Assembly (NCBI GenBank): GCA_043762325.1
Contig: JAYUMU010000078.1
Location: forward strand, 1-16,193
From: JANXSS01 sp025356535
GTDB taxonomy: Bacteria > Pseudomonadota > Gammaproteobacteria > Burkholderiales > Burkholderiaceae_D
Length of the DNA stretch: 16,193 nucleotides
Direction of reading: 5' to 3'
Below, one piece after another: positions 6,056 through 14,539 of the stretch. Numbering within the stretch: position 1 is the stretch's first letter; each line of letters begins with the position of its first letter. The notes beneath the pieces were generated by a model, which saw nothing but the letters and a program-made list of their open reading frames with translations, searched no databases and was not told where the DNA came from. The position numbers and the translations under genes were made by a program.

Positions 6056-7308
6056 TGGCCGAGATTAAGAACTACACCCTGAACTTCGGACCACAGCATC
6101 CGGCCGCGCACGGCGTGCTGCGCCTGGTGCTGGAGCTCGACGGCGAAGTCATCCAGCGCGCCGATCCGCATATCGGCTTGCTGCATCGGGCCACCGAGAA
6201 GCTGGCCGAACAAAAGACCTATCTGCAGTCGGTGCCATACATGGACCGGCTCGACTACGTCTCGATGATGTGCAACGAGCACGGCTACGTGATGGCGATC
6301 GAACGCCTGCTGGGCCTGGAAGTGCCGCTGCGCGCGCAGTACATCCGCGTCATGTTCGACGAGATCACGCGCCTCTTGAACCACCTGCTGTGGCTGGGCG
6401 CGCATGCGCTCGACGTCGGTGCGATGGGCGTGTTCCTGTATGCCTTTCGCGAGCGCGAAGACCTGATGGACTGCTACGAGGCGGTGTCGGGTGCGCGCCT
6501 GCATGCGGCGTACTACCGTCCGGGCGGCGTCTACCGCGACCTGCCCGACGCCATGCCGCAGCACAAGGCATCGATCCTGCGCAACGCCAAGGCGATCAAG
6601 CAGTTGAATGAAAACCGCCAGGGTTCGCTGCTGGACTTCATCGAGGATTTCACCAACCGTTTTCCGCATTATGTCGACGAGTACGAGACACTGTTGACCG
6701 ACAACCGGATCTGGAAGCAGCGCCTGGTCGGCATCGGCGTGGTCTCGCCCGAGCGCGCCAAGGCGATGGGCTTTACCGGCCCGATGCTGCGCGGCTCCGG
6801 CATCGAGTGGGATCTGCGCAAGAAGCAGCCCTATGAAGTCTACGACCTGCTGGATTTCGACATTCCGGTGGGTGTCAACGGTGACTGCTACGACCGCTAT
6901 CTGGTGCGCATCGAAGAGATGCGGCAGTCGAACAGGATCATCAAGCAGTGCATCGAATGGCTGCGCAACAATCCCGGTCCGGTCATGGTCGACAACCACA
7001 AGGTCGCGCCGCCGTCGCGCGTCGGGATGAAGTCGAACATGGAAGAGCTGATCCATCACTTCAAGCTCTTCACCGAAGGCTTTCACGTGCCGCCGGGCGA
7101 AGCCTATGCAGCCGTCGAGCATCCGAAGGGCGAGTTCGGCGTCTACCTGATTTCCGCTGGCGCCAACAAGCCGTACCGGATGAAGATCCGCGCGCCCGGT
7201 TTTCCGCACTTGCAAGCGTTGGACGAGATGGCGAAAGGGCACATGATCGCCGACGCCGTCACCATCATCGGCACCCAGGATATCGTGTTCGGCGAGATCG
7301 ACCGCTGA
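6055..7308 (+). CDS. nuoD: NADH-quinone oxidoreductase subunit D
   Basis: NuoD (49-kDa type subunit) forms much of the quinone-binding pocket with NuoB and descends from the [NiFe]-hydrogenase large subunit without its metal-site cysteines. The 417-residue protein begins with the conserved FGPQHPAAHGVLR (residues 11-23). His19 and Tyr68 (in MDRLDY) match by motif and spacing the quinone-head residues His38 and Tyr87 of Thermus Nqo4. RPGG (in AYYRPGGVYRD), GVNGDCYDRY and the C-terminal TQDIVFGEIDR are also typical. Its ATG shares one base with the nuoC stop (TAATG). A 63-base gap leads to nuoE. Confidence 0.98.
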   Translation: MAEIKNYTLNFGPQHPAAHGVLRLVLELDGEVIQRADPHIGLLHRATEKLAEQKTYLQSVPYMDRLDYVSMMCNEHGYVMAIERLLGLEVPLRAQYIRVMFDEITRLLNHLLWLGAHALDVGAMGVFLYAFREREDLMDCYEAVSGARLHAAYYRPGGVYRDLPDAMPQHKASILRNAKAIKQLNENRQGSLLDFIEDFTNRFPHYVDEYETLLTDNRIWKQRLVGIGVVSPERAKAMGFTGPMLRGSGIEWDLRKKQPYEVYDLLDFDIPVGVNGDCYDRYLVRIEEMRQSNRIIKQCIEWLRNNPGPVMVDNHKVAPPSRVGMKSNMEELIHHFKLFTEGFHVPPGEAYAAVEHPKGEFGVYLISAGANKPYRMKIRAPGFPHLQALDEMAKGHMIADAVTIIGTQDIVFGEIDR

Positions 7309-7358
7309 TGCCGTTGCAGCCTACCGCTGGCGCAGTACCGCAATCGCAATGCAATCAT

Positions 7359-7363
7359 TGAGG
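7359..7363 (+). promoter_or_regulatory. Ribosome-binding site of nuoE
   Basis: TGAGG lies eight bases before the ATG at 7372 but only two before the in-frame ATG at 7366. It therefore favours the later start. Confidence 0.55.
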
Positions 7364-7371
7364 CAATGAGA

Positions 7372-7962
7372 ATGCTGTTATCAGAGCAGTCGTACAAGAA
7401 GATCGATCGTGAAGTCGCCAAGTTTCCGCCCGAGCAAAAGCAGTCGGCGGTCATGAGCGCGCTCGCCATCGCGCAGGACGAACAGGGCTGGCTGTCGCCC
7501 GAAGTAATGCAGGACGTGGCCGACTACCTCGGCATGCCGGCGATCGCCGTGCAGGAGGTGGCCACCTTCTACACCATGTACAACGTCAACCCGGTCGGCA
7601 AGTTCAAGATTTCGGTGTGCACCAACCTGCCGTGCGCCCTGTCGGGCGGCGAGAAGGCGGCACAGTACCTGCAGCAAAAGCTTGGCATCGGTTACCGCGA
7701 AACCACGGCGGACGGCAACTTCACACTGCAGGAAGGCGAATGCATGGGCGCCTGCGGCGATGCGCCGGTCATGCTGGTCAACAACAAGCGCATGTGCAGC
7801 TGGATGACAAACGACAAGATCGATTCGCTGATCGGCGAACTGGGTGGCCAACAGGGCGGTCACGGCATGGCTGGCGCCGCCGCTGCATCGGCCATGGTGC
7901 CGGGCACCCCCGCAGGCCCCGCTTCGGGCACGACCTCCAGCATGACGGTGGGTACAAAATGA
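7372..7962 (+). CDS. nuoE: NADH-quinone oxidoreductase subunit E
   Basis: NuoE (24-kDa type, thioredoxin-like) holds the 2Fe-2S cluster N1a next to the FMN of NuoF in the NADH-oxidising module. From the ATG at 7372 the product is 196 residues, starting MLLSEQSYKK. An ATG at 7366 would add two residues but sits too close to the TGAGG ribosome-binding site. The four cluster ligands are Cys83 and Cys88 (CTNLPC) and Cys124 and Cys128 (CMGAC). The segment VATFYTMYN is a family signature. The last 40 or so residues (from about 155) are a Gly/Ala/Pro/Thr/Ser low-complexity tail, probably disordered. The stop overlaps the nuoF start (ATGA), indicating coupled translation. Confidence 0.96.
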   Translation: MLLSEQSYKKIDREVAKFPPEQKQSAVMSALAIAQDEQGWLSPEVMQDVADYLGMPAIAVQEVATFYTMYNVNPVGKFKISVCTNLPCALSGGEKAAQYLQQKLGIGYRETTADGNFTLQEGECMGACGDAPVMLVNNKRMCSWMTNDKIDSLIGELGGQQGGHGMAGAAAASAMVPGTPAGPASGTTSSMTVGTK

Positions 7963-9254
7963 CCAGTCTCCATAATCGTCACATCAATCCCCTGATCCTG
8001 GCCGGGCTCGACGGCCAAAACTGGCATGTCGCCGACTATGTAAAACGCGGCGGCTACGAACAGTTGAAGCGCATCCTGAGCGACAAGATCACGCCGGAGC
8101 AGGTGATCGCCGAGATGAAGGCGTCGGCCCTGCGCGGACGCGGTGGCGCGGGCTTTCCGACCGGCCTCAAGTGGAGCTTCATGCCACGCCAGTATCCGGG
8201 ACAAAAATACCTGGTCTGCAATTCCGACGAAGGCGAGCCGGGCACCTTCAAGGACCGCGACATCATTCGCTACAATCCGCATGCGCTGATCGAAGGCATG
8301 GCGATTGCGGCTTACGCGATGGGCATCTCGGTCGGCTACAACTACATCCACGGCGAGATCTTTGCCGACTACGACCGCTTCGAGGAAGCGCTGGAAGAGG
8401 CGCGCGGCGCCGGCTTCCTGGGCGATGGCATTGCCGGCAGCAGCTTTAATTTCCAGCTGCATGCATTCCATGGCTACGGTGCCTATATCTGCGGCGAGGA
8501 AACCGCGCTGCTCGAATCGATGGAAGGCAAGAAAGGCCAGCCGCGCTTCAAGCCGCCGTTTCCGGCCAGCTTCGGCCTGTACGGCAAGCCGACCACGATC
8601 AACAATACCGAGACCTTTGCAGCCGTGCCGTTCGTCTTCGCACTCGGTGGCGAGGCTTATGCGGGCCTGGGCAAGCCCAACAACGGCGGCACCAAGATCT
8701 TCTCGATGTCGGGTGACGTCGCCTTGCCGGGCAACTACGAGGTGCCGTTGGGCACGCCGTTTGCAAAACTGCTGGAGCTGGCCGGCGGCATGCGCGACGG
8801 TCGCAAGATCAAGGCCGTCATTCCCGGTGGCTCGTCGATGCCGGTGCTGACCGGCGACGTCATGATGGCAACCGACATGGACTATGACGCAATCGCCAAG
8901 GCCGGCTCGATGCTGGGCTCGGGTGCCGTCATCGTCATGGACGAGACGCGCTGCATGGTCAAGTCACTGCTGCGCCTGTCGTATTTCTATTACGAGGAAT
9001 CCTGCGGCCAGTGCACGCCATGCCGCGAAGGCACCGGCTGGCTGTACCGCATGGTGCATCGGATCGAGCATGGCCAGGGCAGGGTGGACGACCTCGACAT
9101 GTTGAATTCGATTGCCGACAACATCCAGGGCCGCACCATCTGTGCGCTCGGCGACGCCGCGGCAATGCCGGTGCGCGCCTTCATCAAGAATTATCGGGAA
9201 GAATTCGAACATCACATCACGCACAAGAAGTGTCTGGTGCCGACTTACATCTGA
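7959..9254 (+). CDS. nuoF: NADH-quinone oxidoreductase subunit F (NADH/FMN-binding)
   Basis: NuoF oxidises NADH at its FMN and feeds electrons into the Fe-S chain through cluster N3. The 431-residue product has the FMN/NADH-binding glycine-rich RGRGGAGFPTGLKW (59-72), NSDEGEPGTFKDR (88-100) and GAYICGEETALLES (about 173-186). The 4Fe-4S N3 ligands are Cys349, Cys352 and Cys355 in SCGQCTPCREGTGW plus Cys395 in TICALGDAAAMP. The frame is open upstream inside nuoE, but the ATG at 7959 gives the correct N terminus and makes the ATGA overlap with the nuoE stop. A 102-base spacer separates it from nuoG. Confidence 0.98.
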   Translation: MTSLHNRHINPLILAGLDGQNWHVADYVKRGGYEQLKRILSDKITPEQVIAEMKASALRGRGGAGFPTGLKWSFMPRQYPGQKYLVCNSDEGEPGTFKDRDIIRYNPHALIEGMAIAAYAMGISVGYNYIHGEIFADYDRFEEALEEARGAGFLGDGIAGSSFNFQLHAFHGYGAYICGEETALLESMEGKKGQPRFKPPFPASFGLYGKPTTINNTETFAAVPFVFALGGEAYAGLGKPNNGGTKIFSMSGDVALPGNYEVPLGTPFAKLLELAGGMRDGRKIKAVIPGGSSMPVLTGDVMMATDMDYDAIAKAGSMLGSGAVIVMDETRCMVKSLLRLSYFYYEESCGQCTPCREGTGWLYRMVHRIEHGQGRVDDLDMLNSIADNIQGRTICALGDAAAMPVRAFIKNYREEFEHHITHKKCLVPTYI

Positions 9255-9356
9255 ACCGTTCGACCGCACGACAAGCCAGTGGAACGGGCCGCGCATGATG
9301 CTGCGGCCGGCACGGCAGACGCGCAGAAAACGCATACTGAGGCAACAAGCATAGCC

Positions 9357-11705
9357 ATGGTCGAAATTGAAATTGACGGCGTAAAAGTCGAAGTACTCGA
9401 AGGCAGCATGGTCATGGACGCGGCCAACAAGCTCGGCACGTACATACCGCATTTTTGCTATCACAAGAAACTGTCGATAGCGGCGAACTGCCGCATGTGC
9501 CTGGTCGAAGTCGAAAAGGCGCCCAAGCCGCTGCCGGCGTGCGCAACCCCGGTGTCGGCCGGCATGATCGTGCGCTCCAAGAGCGCCAAGGCGGTACAGG
9601 CGCAAAAAGGCGTGATGGAATTCCTGCTGATTAATCATCCGCTGGATTGTCCGATCTGCGACCAGGGCGGCGAATGCCAGTTGCAGGACCTGGCGGTCGG
9701 CTACGGCAAGTCCTCGTCGCGCTATGCGGAAGAAAAACGCGTGGTGGTGCCGAAAGATGCGGGACCGCTGATCTCGATGAAGGAAATGAGCCGCTGCATC
9801 CACTGCACCCGCTGCGTGCGCTTCGGCCAGGAAATCGCCGGCGTCATGGAATTCGGCATGCTCGGTCGCGGCGAACATGCCGAGATCACGCAGTTCGTCG
9901 GCAAGACGGTCGACTCCGAATTGTCAGGCAACATGATCGACCTGTGTCCGGTCGGCGCCCTGACCTCGAAACCGTTTCGCTACAGCGCACGGACGTGGGA
10001 ATTGTCGCGTCGCAAGTCCGTCAGTCCGCACGACGGCATGGGCTCGAACCTGCTGGTGCAGGTCAAGGGCGCGAAAGTCATGCGCGTGCTGCCGCTGGAA
10101 AACGACGCGGTCAACGAATGCTGGCTGTCCGACCGCGACCGTTTTTCCTACGAAGGCGTCAACAGCGAAGAGCGCCTGACGACGCCGATGATCAAGCAGG
10201 ATGGCCGCTGGCAGCAGACCGACTGGCAGACTGCGCTGGAATACGTGGCGCATGGCCTGCGCAACATTGAGCACGAGCATGGCGCCGACGCGATCGCAGC
10301 ATTGGCCACGCCCGGCTCGACCGTCGAAGAATTGACGCTGCTGCAGAAAGTCATGCGCGGCCTGGGTACCGAGAATGTGGACTTCCGCCTGCGCCAGTCG
10401 GATTTTTCACTCACCGGCAAGGTCACGCCGTGGCTCGGCATGTCGATTGCCGAATTCGGCGAACTGAAGCGCGCCTTCATAATCGGTTCGTTCCTGCGCA
10501 AGGACCATCCGCTGCTGGCGGCGCGCCTGCGGCAGTCGGTCAAGCGCGGCGGCAGCATCAGCATCCTGCATGCGACGGATGATGATCTGTTGATGCCGAT
10601 TGCTAACAAGATGATCCGTGCACCGTCGGCGTGGCTGGCAGCGCTTGGCGAAGTCATCGCCGCGGTTGCGGAAGCCAAGGCCATTGCAATGCCCGCCGGT
10701 TTCGAAAACATCAAGGCTTCGCCAGCAGCCAGGCAGACGGCGGCAAGCCTGTTGTCCGGCGAGCCAAAAGCGGTGTTGCTTGGCAATGCAGCCGCGCAGC
10801 ATCCGCAGGCCGGCCTGCTGCATGCGGCAGCCGAATGGATTGCCGACAACACCGGCGCAAGATTCGGTTACCTGACCGAAGGCGGCAACACGATCGGCGG
10901 GTATCTGGCCAATGCGCTGCCTGCAAACGGCAGCAATGCCCTGCAGTTCCTGCAACAACCGAAAAAAGCGTACATCCTTCTGAACGCCGAGCCGGAGCTC
11001 GACTGCGCCAATCCGCAGCTTGCCCGCGTTGCGCTGGCACAGGCAGAGATGGTGGTCGTCATGTCGGCCTTCCGCCACGGCGCCGAGTTTGCCGACGTGA
11101 TGTTGCCAACGGCGCCCTTTACCGAGACCGGCGGCACCTTCGTCAATTGCGAAGGCCGCGCCCAGACCTTCAACGGCACCGTCAAGCCGCTCGGCGAGAC
11201 CCGTCCCGGCTGGAAGGTGCTGCGCGTGCTCGGCAACCTGCTTGGCCTGGCCGGTTTCGATTACGAGAGCGCCGACGACGTGCGCGCCGAGATCCTCGGC
11301 AGCAGCAAGGATGCGTCGCCGGACCTCACCATACGCCTGAACAACCGGCTTGGCGTCGCGCCCCAGGCAGCCGTCGCCACACCGGTGACGACCGCCGACA
11401 TGGTCTTCGAGCGGGTCGCGGATGTGCCGATCTACTTCAGCGACGCCATCGTGCGCCGCGCCAACGCGCTGCAGGCAACCAGCGATGCACGCGCGCCGCA
11501 GGTGCATGTCTCGGACGTGCTGGCCCGACAGCTGCGCCTGGTTGCAGGCAGCCTGCTCAAAGTCACCCAGGGCAGCGGCAGCGCAACGCTGGAAGCCGTG
11601 GTCGATGCCGGTTTGCCGCCTAACGTGATCCGGATTCCCGCCGGTCATGCCAGCACGGCAGGGCTTGGCGCAATGTTCGGACCGATCAGCGTGGAGAACG
11701 TTTAA
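9357..11705 (+). CDS. nuoG: NADH-quinone oxidoreductase subunit G
   Basis: NuoG (75-kDa type) is the largest Fe-S subunit of the peripheral arm. The 782-residue product has ligands for N1b (2Fe-2S: Cys34, Cys45, Cys48, Cys62), N5 (His94, Cys98, Cys101, Cys107 in HPLDCPICDQGGEC) and N4 (Cys147, Cys150, Cys153 in CIHCTRC plus Cys197 in LCPVGALT). A molybdopterin-oxidoreductase-like domain without visible cofactor function follows. The extra N7 cysteine motif of E. coli and Thermus NuoG is missing; that stretch reads RRKSVSPHDGMGSN with no cysteine. The frame is open upstream to 9279, but the ATG at 9357 gives the family start MVEIEIDG. The closest ribosome-binding sequence, TGAGG at 9338-9342, is unusually far (14 bases). 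The stop overlaps the nuoH ATG by one base. Confidence 0.97.
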   Translation: MVEIEIDGVKVEVLEGSMVMDAANKLGTYIPHFCYHKKLSIAANCRMCLVEVEKAPKPLPACATPVSAGMIVRSKSAKAVQAQKGVMEFLLINHPLDCPICDQGGECQLQDLAVGYGKSSSRYAEEKRVVVPKDAGPLISMKEMSRCIHCTRCVRFGQEIAGVMEFGMLGRGEHAEITQFVGKTVDSELSGNMIDLCPVGALTSKPFRYSARTWELSRRKSVSPHDGMGSNLLVQVKGAKVMRVLPLENDAVNECWLSDRDRFSYEGVNSEERLTTPMIKQDGRWQQTDWQTALEYVAHGLRNIEHEHGADAIAALATPGSTVEELTLLQKVMRGLGTENVDFRLRQSDFSLTGKVTPWLGMSIAEFGELKRAFIIGSFLRKDHPLLAARLRQSVKRGGSISILHATDDDLLMPIANKMIRAPSAWLAALGEVIAAVAEAKAIAMPAGFENIKASPAARQTAASLLSGEPKAVLLGNAAAQHPQAGLLHAAAEWIADNTGARFGYLTEGGNTIGGYLANALPANGSNALQFLQQPKKAYILLNAEPELDCANPQLARVALAQAEMVVVMSAFRHGAEFADVMLPTAPFTETGGTFVNCEGRAQTFNGTVKPLGETRPGWKVLRVLGNLLGLAGFDYESADDVRAEILGSSKDASPDLTIRLNNRLGVAPQAAVATPVTTADMVFERVADVPIYFSDAIVRRANALQATSDARAPQVHVSDVLARQLRLVAGSLLKVTQGSGSATLEAVVDAGLPPNVIRIPAGHASTAGLGAMFGPISVENV

Positions 11706-12793
11706 TGGATCACTTGCTGACATCAGTGCACAGCGCCGGCCAGGGTTTGTTCGGTTTTTTCTGGCCGCTGGTCTGGAACCTGGTCAAGATCGTCAGCCTG
11801 GTGCTGCCGATCATGGGCTGCGTCGCCTATCTCACGCTGTGGGAGCGCAAGATGATCGGCTGGATGCATGTGCGCATCGGCCCGAACCGGGTCGGACCGG
11901 CCGGCCTGCTGCAGCCGATTGCCGATGCACTCAAGCTGCTCCTGAAGGAAATCATCATCCCGGCGAAAGCCAACAAGGCGCTCTTCGTCATCGCACCGAT
12001 CATGACCATCATGCCGGCGCTTGCGGCCTGGGTGGTGGTGCCGTTCGGGCCGGAAGTCGCGCTGGCCAACATCAATGCCGGCCTGCTGTTTGCCATGGCC
12101 ATCATGTCGCTTGAAGTCTACGGCGTCATCATCGCCGGCTGGGCGTCGAACTCGAAATATGCCTTCCTGGGCGCGATGCGCGCCTCGGCGCAGATGGTGT
12201 CGTATGAAATCTCGATGGGCTTCGTGCTGGTGATCGTGCTGATGGTCTCGGGTAGCCTGAACTTCACCGATATCGTCATGGCACAGACGCGCGGTTATTT
12301 CAGCGGCATGGGCCTGAATTTCCTGTCCTGGAACTGGCTGCCACTGTTGCCGATGTTTTTCGTCTATGTGATCTCGGGTATTGCCGAAACTAACCGCCAT
12401 CCGTTCGACGTGGTCGAAGGCGAATCAGAAATCGTCGCCGGCCACATGGTCGAATATTCCGGCATGTCGTTTGCGATGTTCTTCCTGGCCGAGTACGCCA
12501 ACATGATCCTGATTTCGGCGCTGGCGTCGCTGATGTTTTTGGGTGGCTGGAATTCGCCGATCGGGCCGCAAGTGCCGATGCTCGGGCTGATGTCGTATCT
12601 GCCGGGCTGGATCTGGCTGGGCATCAAGACATTCCTGGTGGTGTCGATCTTCATCTGGGTGCGCGCATCGTTTCCGCGCTACCGCTATGACCAGATCATG
12701 CGTCTGGGCTGGAAGGTGTTCATTCCGCTCACGCTGGTGTACCTGGTCATCGTCGCCGCCTGGATGCAGACATCCTGGAACATATGGAAATGA
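11705..12793 (+). CDS. nuoH: NADH-quinone oxidoreductase subunit H
   Basis: NuoH (ND1 homologue) is the membrane subunit that completes the quinone chamber and links it to the proton pumps. The 362-residue product has about eight hydrophobic helices. It has the two family signatures: WERKMIGWMHVRIGPNRVG (about 46-64) on the first cytoplasmic loop and AETNRHPFDVVEGESEIV in the middle loop, with the acidic residues implicated in quinone-linked protonation. Its ATG shares one base with the nuoG stop (TAATG). A 49-base spacer with a small GC hairpin leads to nuoI. Confidence 0.98.
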   Translation: MDHLLTSVHSAGQGLFGFFWPLVWNLVKIVSLVLPIMGCVAYLTLWERKMIGWMHVRIGPNRVGPAGLLQPIADALKLLLKEIIIPAKANKALFVIAPIMTIMPALAAWVVVPFGPEVALANINAGLLFAMAIMSLEVYGVIIAGWASNSKYAFLGAMRASAQMVSYEISMGFVLVIVLMVSGSLNFTDIVMAQTRGYFSGMGLNFLSWNWLPLLPMFFVYVISGIAETNRHPFDVVEGESEIVAGHMVEYSGMSFAMFFLAEYANMILISALASLMFLGGWNSPIGPQVPMLGLMSYLPGWIWLGIKTFLVVSIFIWVRASFPRYRYDQIMRLGWKVFIPLTLVYLVIVAAWMQTSWNIWK

Positions 12794-12798
12794 GGCGC

Positions 12799-12813
12799 CG
12801 GGCGGAGCGCCCG
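12799..12813 (+). repeat. Small GC hairpin between nuoH and nuoI
   Basis: CGGGCG (12799-12804) pairs with CGCCCG (12808-12813) around a 3-base loop. No T-tract follows, so it is not a terminator. It may stabilise or mark processing of the nuo message. Confidence 0.4.
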
Positions 12814-12842
12814 TTGCACTCTAACGAATTCGAGGTCTGACA

Positions 12843-13331
12843 ATGGAAGCAATCAAGGATTTTTTCAGCAGCCTGATGCTGCGCGAACTGTTCAAGGGAC
12901 TGGCCCTGACCGGTCGCTACATGTTTGCCCGCAAGATCACGGTCCAGTTCCCGGAAGAGAAGACGCCGATGTCGCCGCGCTTTCGCGGCCTGCACGCGCT
13001 GCGGCGCTACCCGAACGGCGAAGAGCGTTGCATTGCCTGCAAGCTGTGCGAAGCCGTCTGCCCGGCAATGGCGATCACGATCGAGTCGGAGCAGCGCGAC
13101 GATGGCAGTCGCCGCACCACACGCTACGACATCGACCTGACCAAGTGCATTTTCTGCGGTTTCTGTGAAGAGTCCTGCCCGGTCGATTCGATCGTCGAGA
13201 CGCACGTACTGGAATACCACGGCGAAAAACGCGGCGACCTGTACTTCACGAAAGAAATGCTGTTGGCCATCGGCGACCGTTATGAACCCGAGATCGCGGC
13301 GGCACGTGCCGCAGATGCGCAGTACCGGTGA
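12843..13331 (+). CDS. nuoI: NADH-quinone oxidoreductase subunit I
   Basis: NuoI (TYKY-type, 8Fe ferredoxin) carries 4Fe-4S clusters N6a and N6b and relays electrons from NuoG to N2 in NuoB. The 162-residue product has two classic motifs. These are Cys63, 66, 69 and 73 (CIACKLCEAVCP) and Cys102, 105, 108 and 112 (CIFCGFCEESCP); in such folds the fourth Cys of each motif ligates the opposite cluster. An amphipathic N-terminal region (about 1-35) docks it to the membrane arm in known structures. A good GAGGT ribosome-binding site precedes the ATG by about six bases. Confidence 0.98.
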   Translation: MEAIKDFFSSLMLRELFKGLALTGRYMFARKITVQFPEEKTPMSPRFRGLHALRRYPNGEERCIACKLCEAVCPAMAITIESEQRDDGSRRTTRYDIDLTKCIFCGFCEESCPVDSIVETHVLEYHGEKRGDLYFTKEMLLAIGDRYEPEIAAARAADAQYR

Positions 13332-13427
13332 AGCCGATCGTTCGCATGCGCATGCAATCAATGCCGAAGCCTGGCATGCGTACCCTATGTACCCGGCGCT
13401 CACGCCTGCCGCTTTTACTGGTCTGTC

Positions 13428-14114
13428 ATGGAATTTAAAACCGTACTTTTTTATGCCTTCTCGCTGATCCTGATCGTGGCCGCAAGCCGCGTGATCACCG
13501 ACCGCAACCCCGTGCATGCGGCATTGTTCCTGGTGCTGTCGTTCTTTTCCGCGGCCGGCATCTGGATGCTGCTCAAGGCCGAATTCCTGGCGATCGTCCT
13601 GGTGCTGGTCTATGTCGGCGCGGTGATGGTGCTGTTCCTTTTCGTCGTGATGATGCTCGATATTAATATCGACAAGATGCGGGAAGGTTTCTGGGCCTAC
13701 CTGCCGTTTGCGGCAGTCATCGGCGTACTCATCGTTCTGGAAATGTCGGCCGTGCTGCTGAGCGGCTTCAGGCCCGATGCTGCCGTGCCGGCGGTGTCGG
13801 CCAATCTCGGCAACACCAAGGAGCTTGGCAAGCTGATCTACACCCAGTACGTGTATGCATTCGAAATCGCCGCCGTGATCCTGCTGGTGGCAATCATCGC
13901 TGCAGTGGCGCTGACGATGCGCAAGCGCAAGGACAGCAAGTATTTCTCGCCTTCCGCAGCCGTCAAGGTCAAGGCCAGCGACCGCATCCGCATCGTCAGC
14001 ATGAAGTCGAGCGCGCGCCATGATGCGCCGGCCGTGATGCTGCCCGATCCGGCGCTGGTGGCGCCGGCGACTGCGGCCGTGCAGGCGGCCGGACCGCTGC
14101 CCGGCAAGAAATAA
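13428..14114 (+). CDS. nuoJ: NADH-quinone oxidoreductase subunit J
   Basis: NuoJ (ND6 homologue) is a membrane-arm subunit near the quinone site, with a flexible helix implicated in coupling. The 228-residue product has about five hydrophobic helices (roughly 2-20, 29-49, 54-76, 90-112 and 140-163). It includes the conserved EFLAIVLVLVYVGAVMVLFLF stretch (helix 3, with the characteristic glycine). After helix 5 it has a hydrophilic then Ala/Pro-rich tail of about 65 residues that begins MRKRKDSKYFSP. The ATG at 13428 has only a weak ribosome-binding context, although the N terminus MEFKTVLFYAFS fits the family. It is flanked by relatively long spacers, 96 bases before and 116 after. Confidence 0.96.
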   Translation: MEFKTVLFYAFSLILIVAASRVITDRNPVHAALFLVLSFFSAAGIWMLLKAEFLAIVLVLVYVGAVMVLFLFVVMMLDINIDKMREGFWAYLPFAAVIGVLIVLEMSAVLLSGFRPDAAVPAVSANLGNTKELGKLIYTQYVYAFEIAAVILLVAIIAAVALTMRKRKDSKYFSPSAAVKVKASDRIRIVSMKSSARHDAPAVMLPDPALVAPATAAVQAAGPLPGKK

Positions 14115-14230
14115 GCGGCGCCGCACATAAGAAACAAGAAGAAACAAGCGGTGCCATATCGAGTCGACAGGCGGCCCGCAGCAGCAACAAGCAGAACCGG
14201 AACCATAAGCAAAAACAAGAAGGAATCGAC
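14115..14230 (+). other. A-rich spacer before nuoK with tandem 10-mer
   Basis: This is the longest gap inside the nuo operon, 116 bases. It starts with the palindrome GCGGCGCCGC (14115-14124). Two perfect head-to-tail copies of AAGAAACAAG follow (14129-14138, 14139-14148), and then more CAA/AAG-rich sequence up to the AAGGA ribosome-binding site of nuoK. I see no ORF or terminator. The A/C-rich composition suggests an unstructured RNA that could favour ribosome loading on nuoK, but that is inference. Confidence 0.5.
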
Positions 14231-14539
14231 GTGTCTTTAACGCTTGCACATTACCTGGTACTCGGCGCGATCCTGTTTGCGATCTCGATCGTCGGCATTT
14301 TCCTCAACCGCAAGAACATCATCGTGCTGCTCATGGCAATCGAATTGATGCTGTTGGCGGTAAACATCAATTTCATCGCATTTTCGTATTACCTTGGCGA
14401 CGCTGCCGGCCAGATCTTCGTTTTCTTCATCCTGACGGTGGCCGCTGCCGAATCGGCGATCGGCCTGGCGATCCTGGTGGTGCTGTTCCGTAATCTCGAC
14501 ACGATCAATGTCGAGGATCTCGACAGTCTCAAGGGCTGA
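14231..14539 (+). CDS. nuoK: NADH-quinone oxidoreductase subunit K
   Basis: NuoK (ND4L homologue) is a small antiporter-like membrane-arm subunit. The 102-residue product has the usual length and three membrane helices (about 5-24, 30-50 and 61-86). The two conserved membrane glutamates are present: one in LLMAIELMLLAVN (helix 2) and one in TVAAAESAIGLAI (helix 3), both important for proton transfer in characterised complexes. The C terminus NLDTINVEDLDSLKG is typical. The start is GTG at 14231 with an AAGGA ribosome-binding site about seven bases upstream. Confidence 0.97.
   Translation: MSLTLAHYLVLGAILFAISIVGIFLNRKNIIVLLMAIELMLLAVNINFIAFSYYLGDAAGQIFVFFILTVAAAESAIGLAILVVLFRNLDTINVEDLDSLKG

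Noticed and set aside
13332..13427. nuoI-nuoJ gap is open in the nuoI frame, so TGA readthrough would fuse NuoI to NuoJ
   Set aside because: The 32 codons show no conserved sequence, NuoI ends at its normal length, and an in-frame open stretch of this size is expected by chance in GC-rich DNA. The three GCATGC copies here also look like chance.
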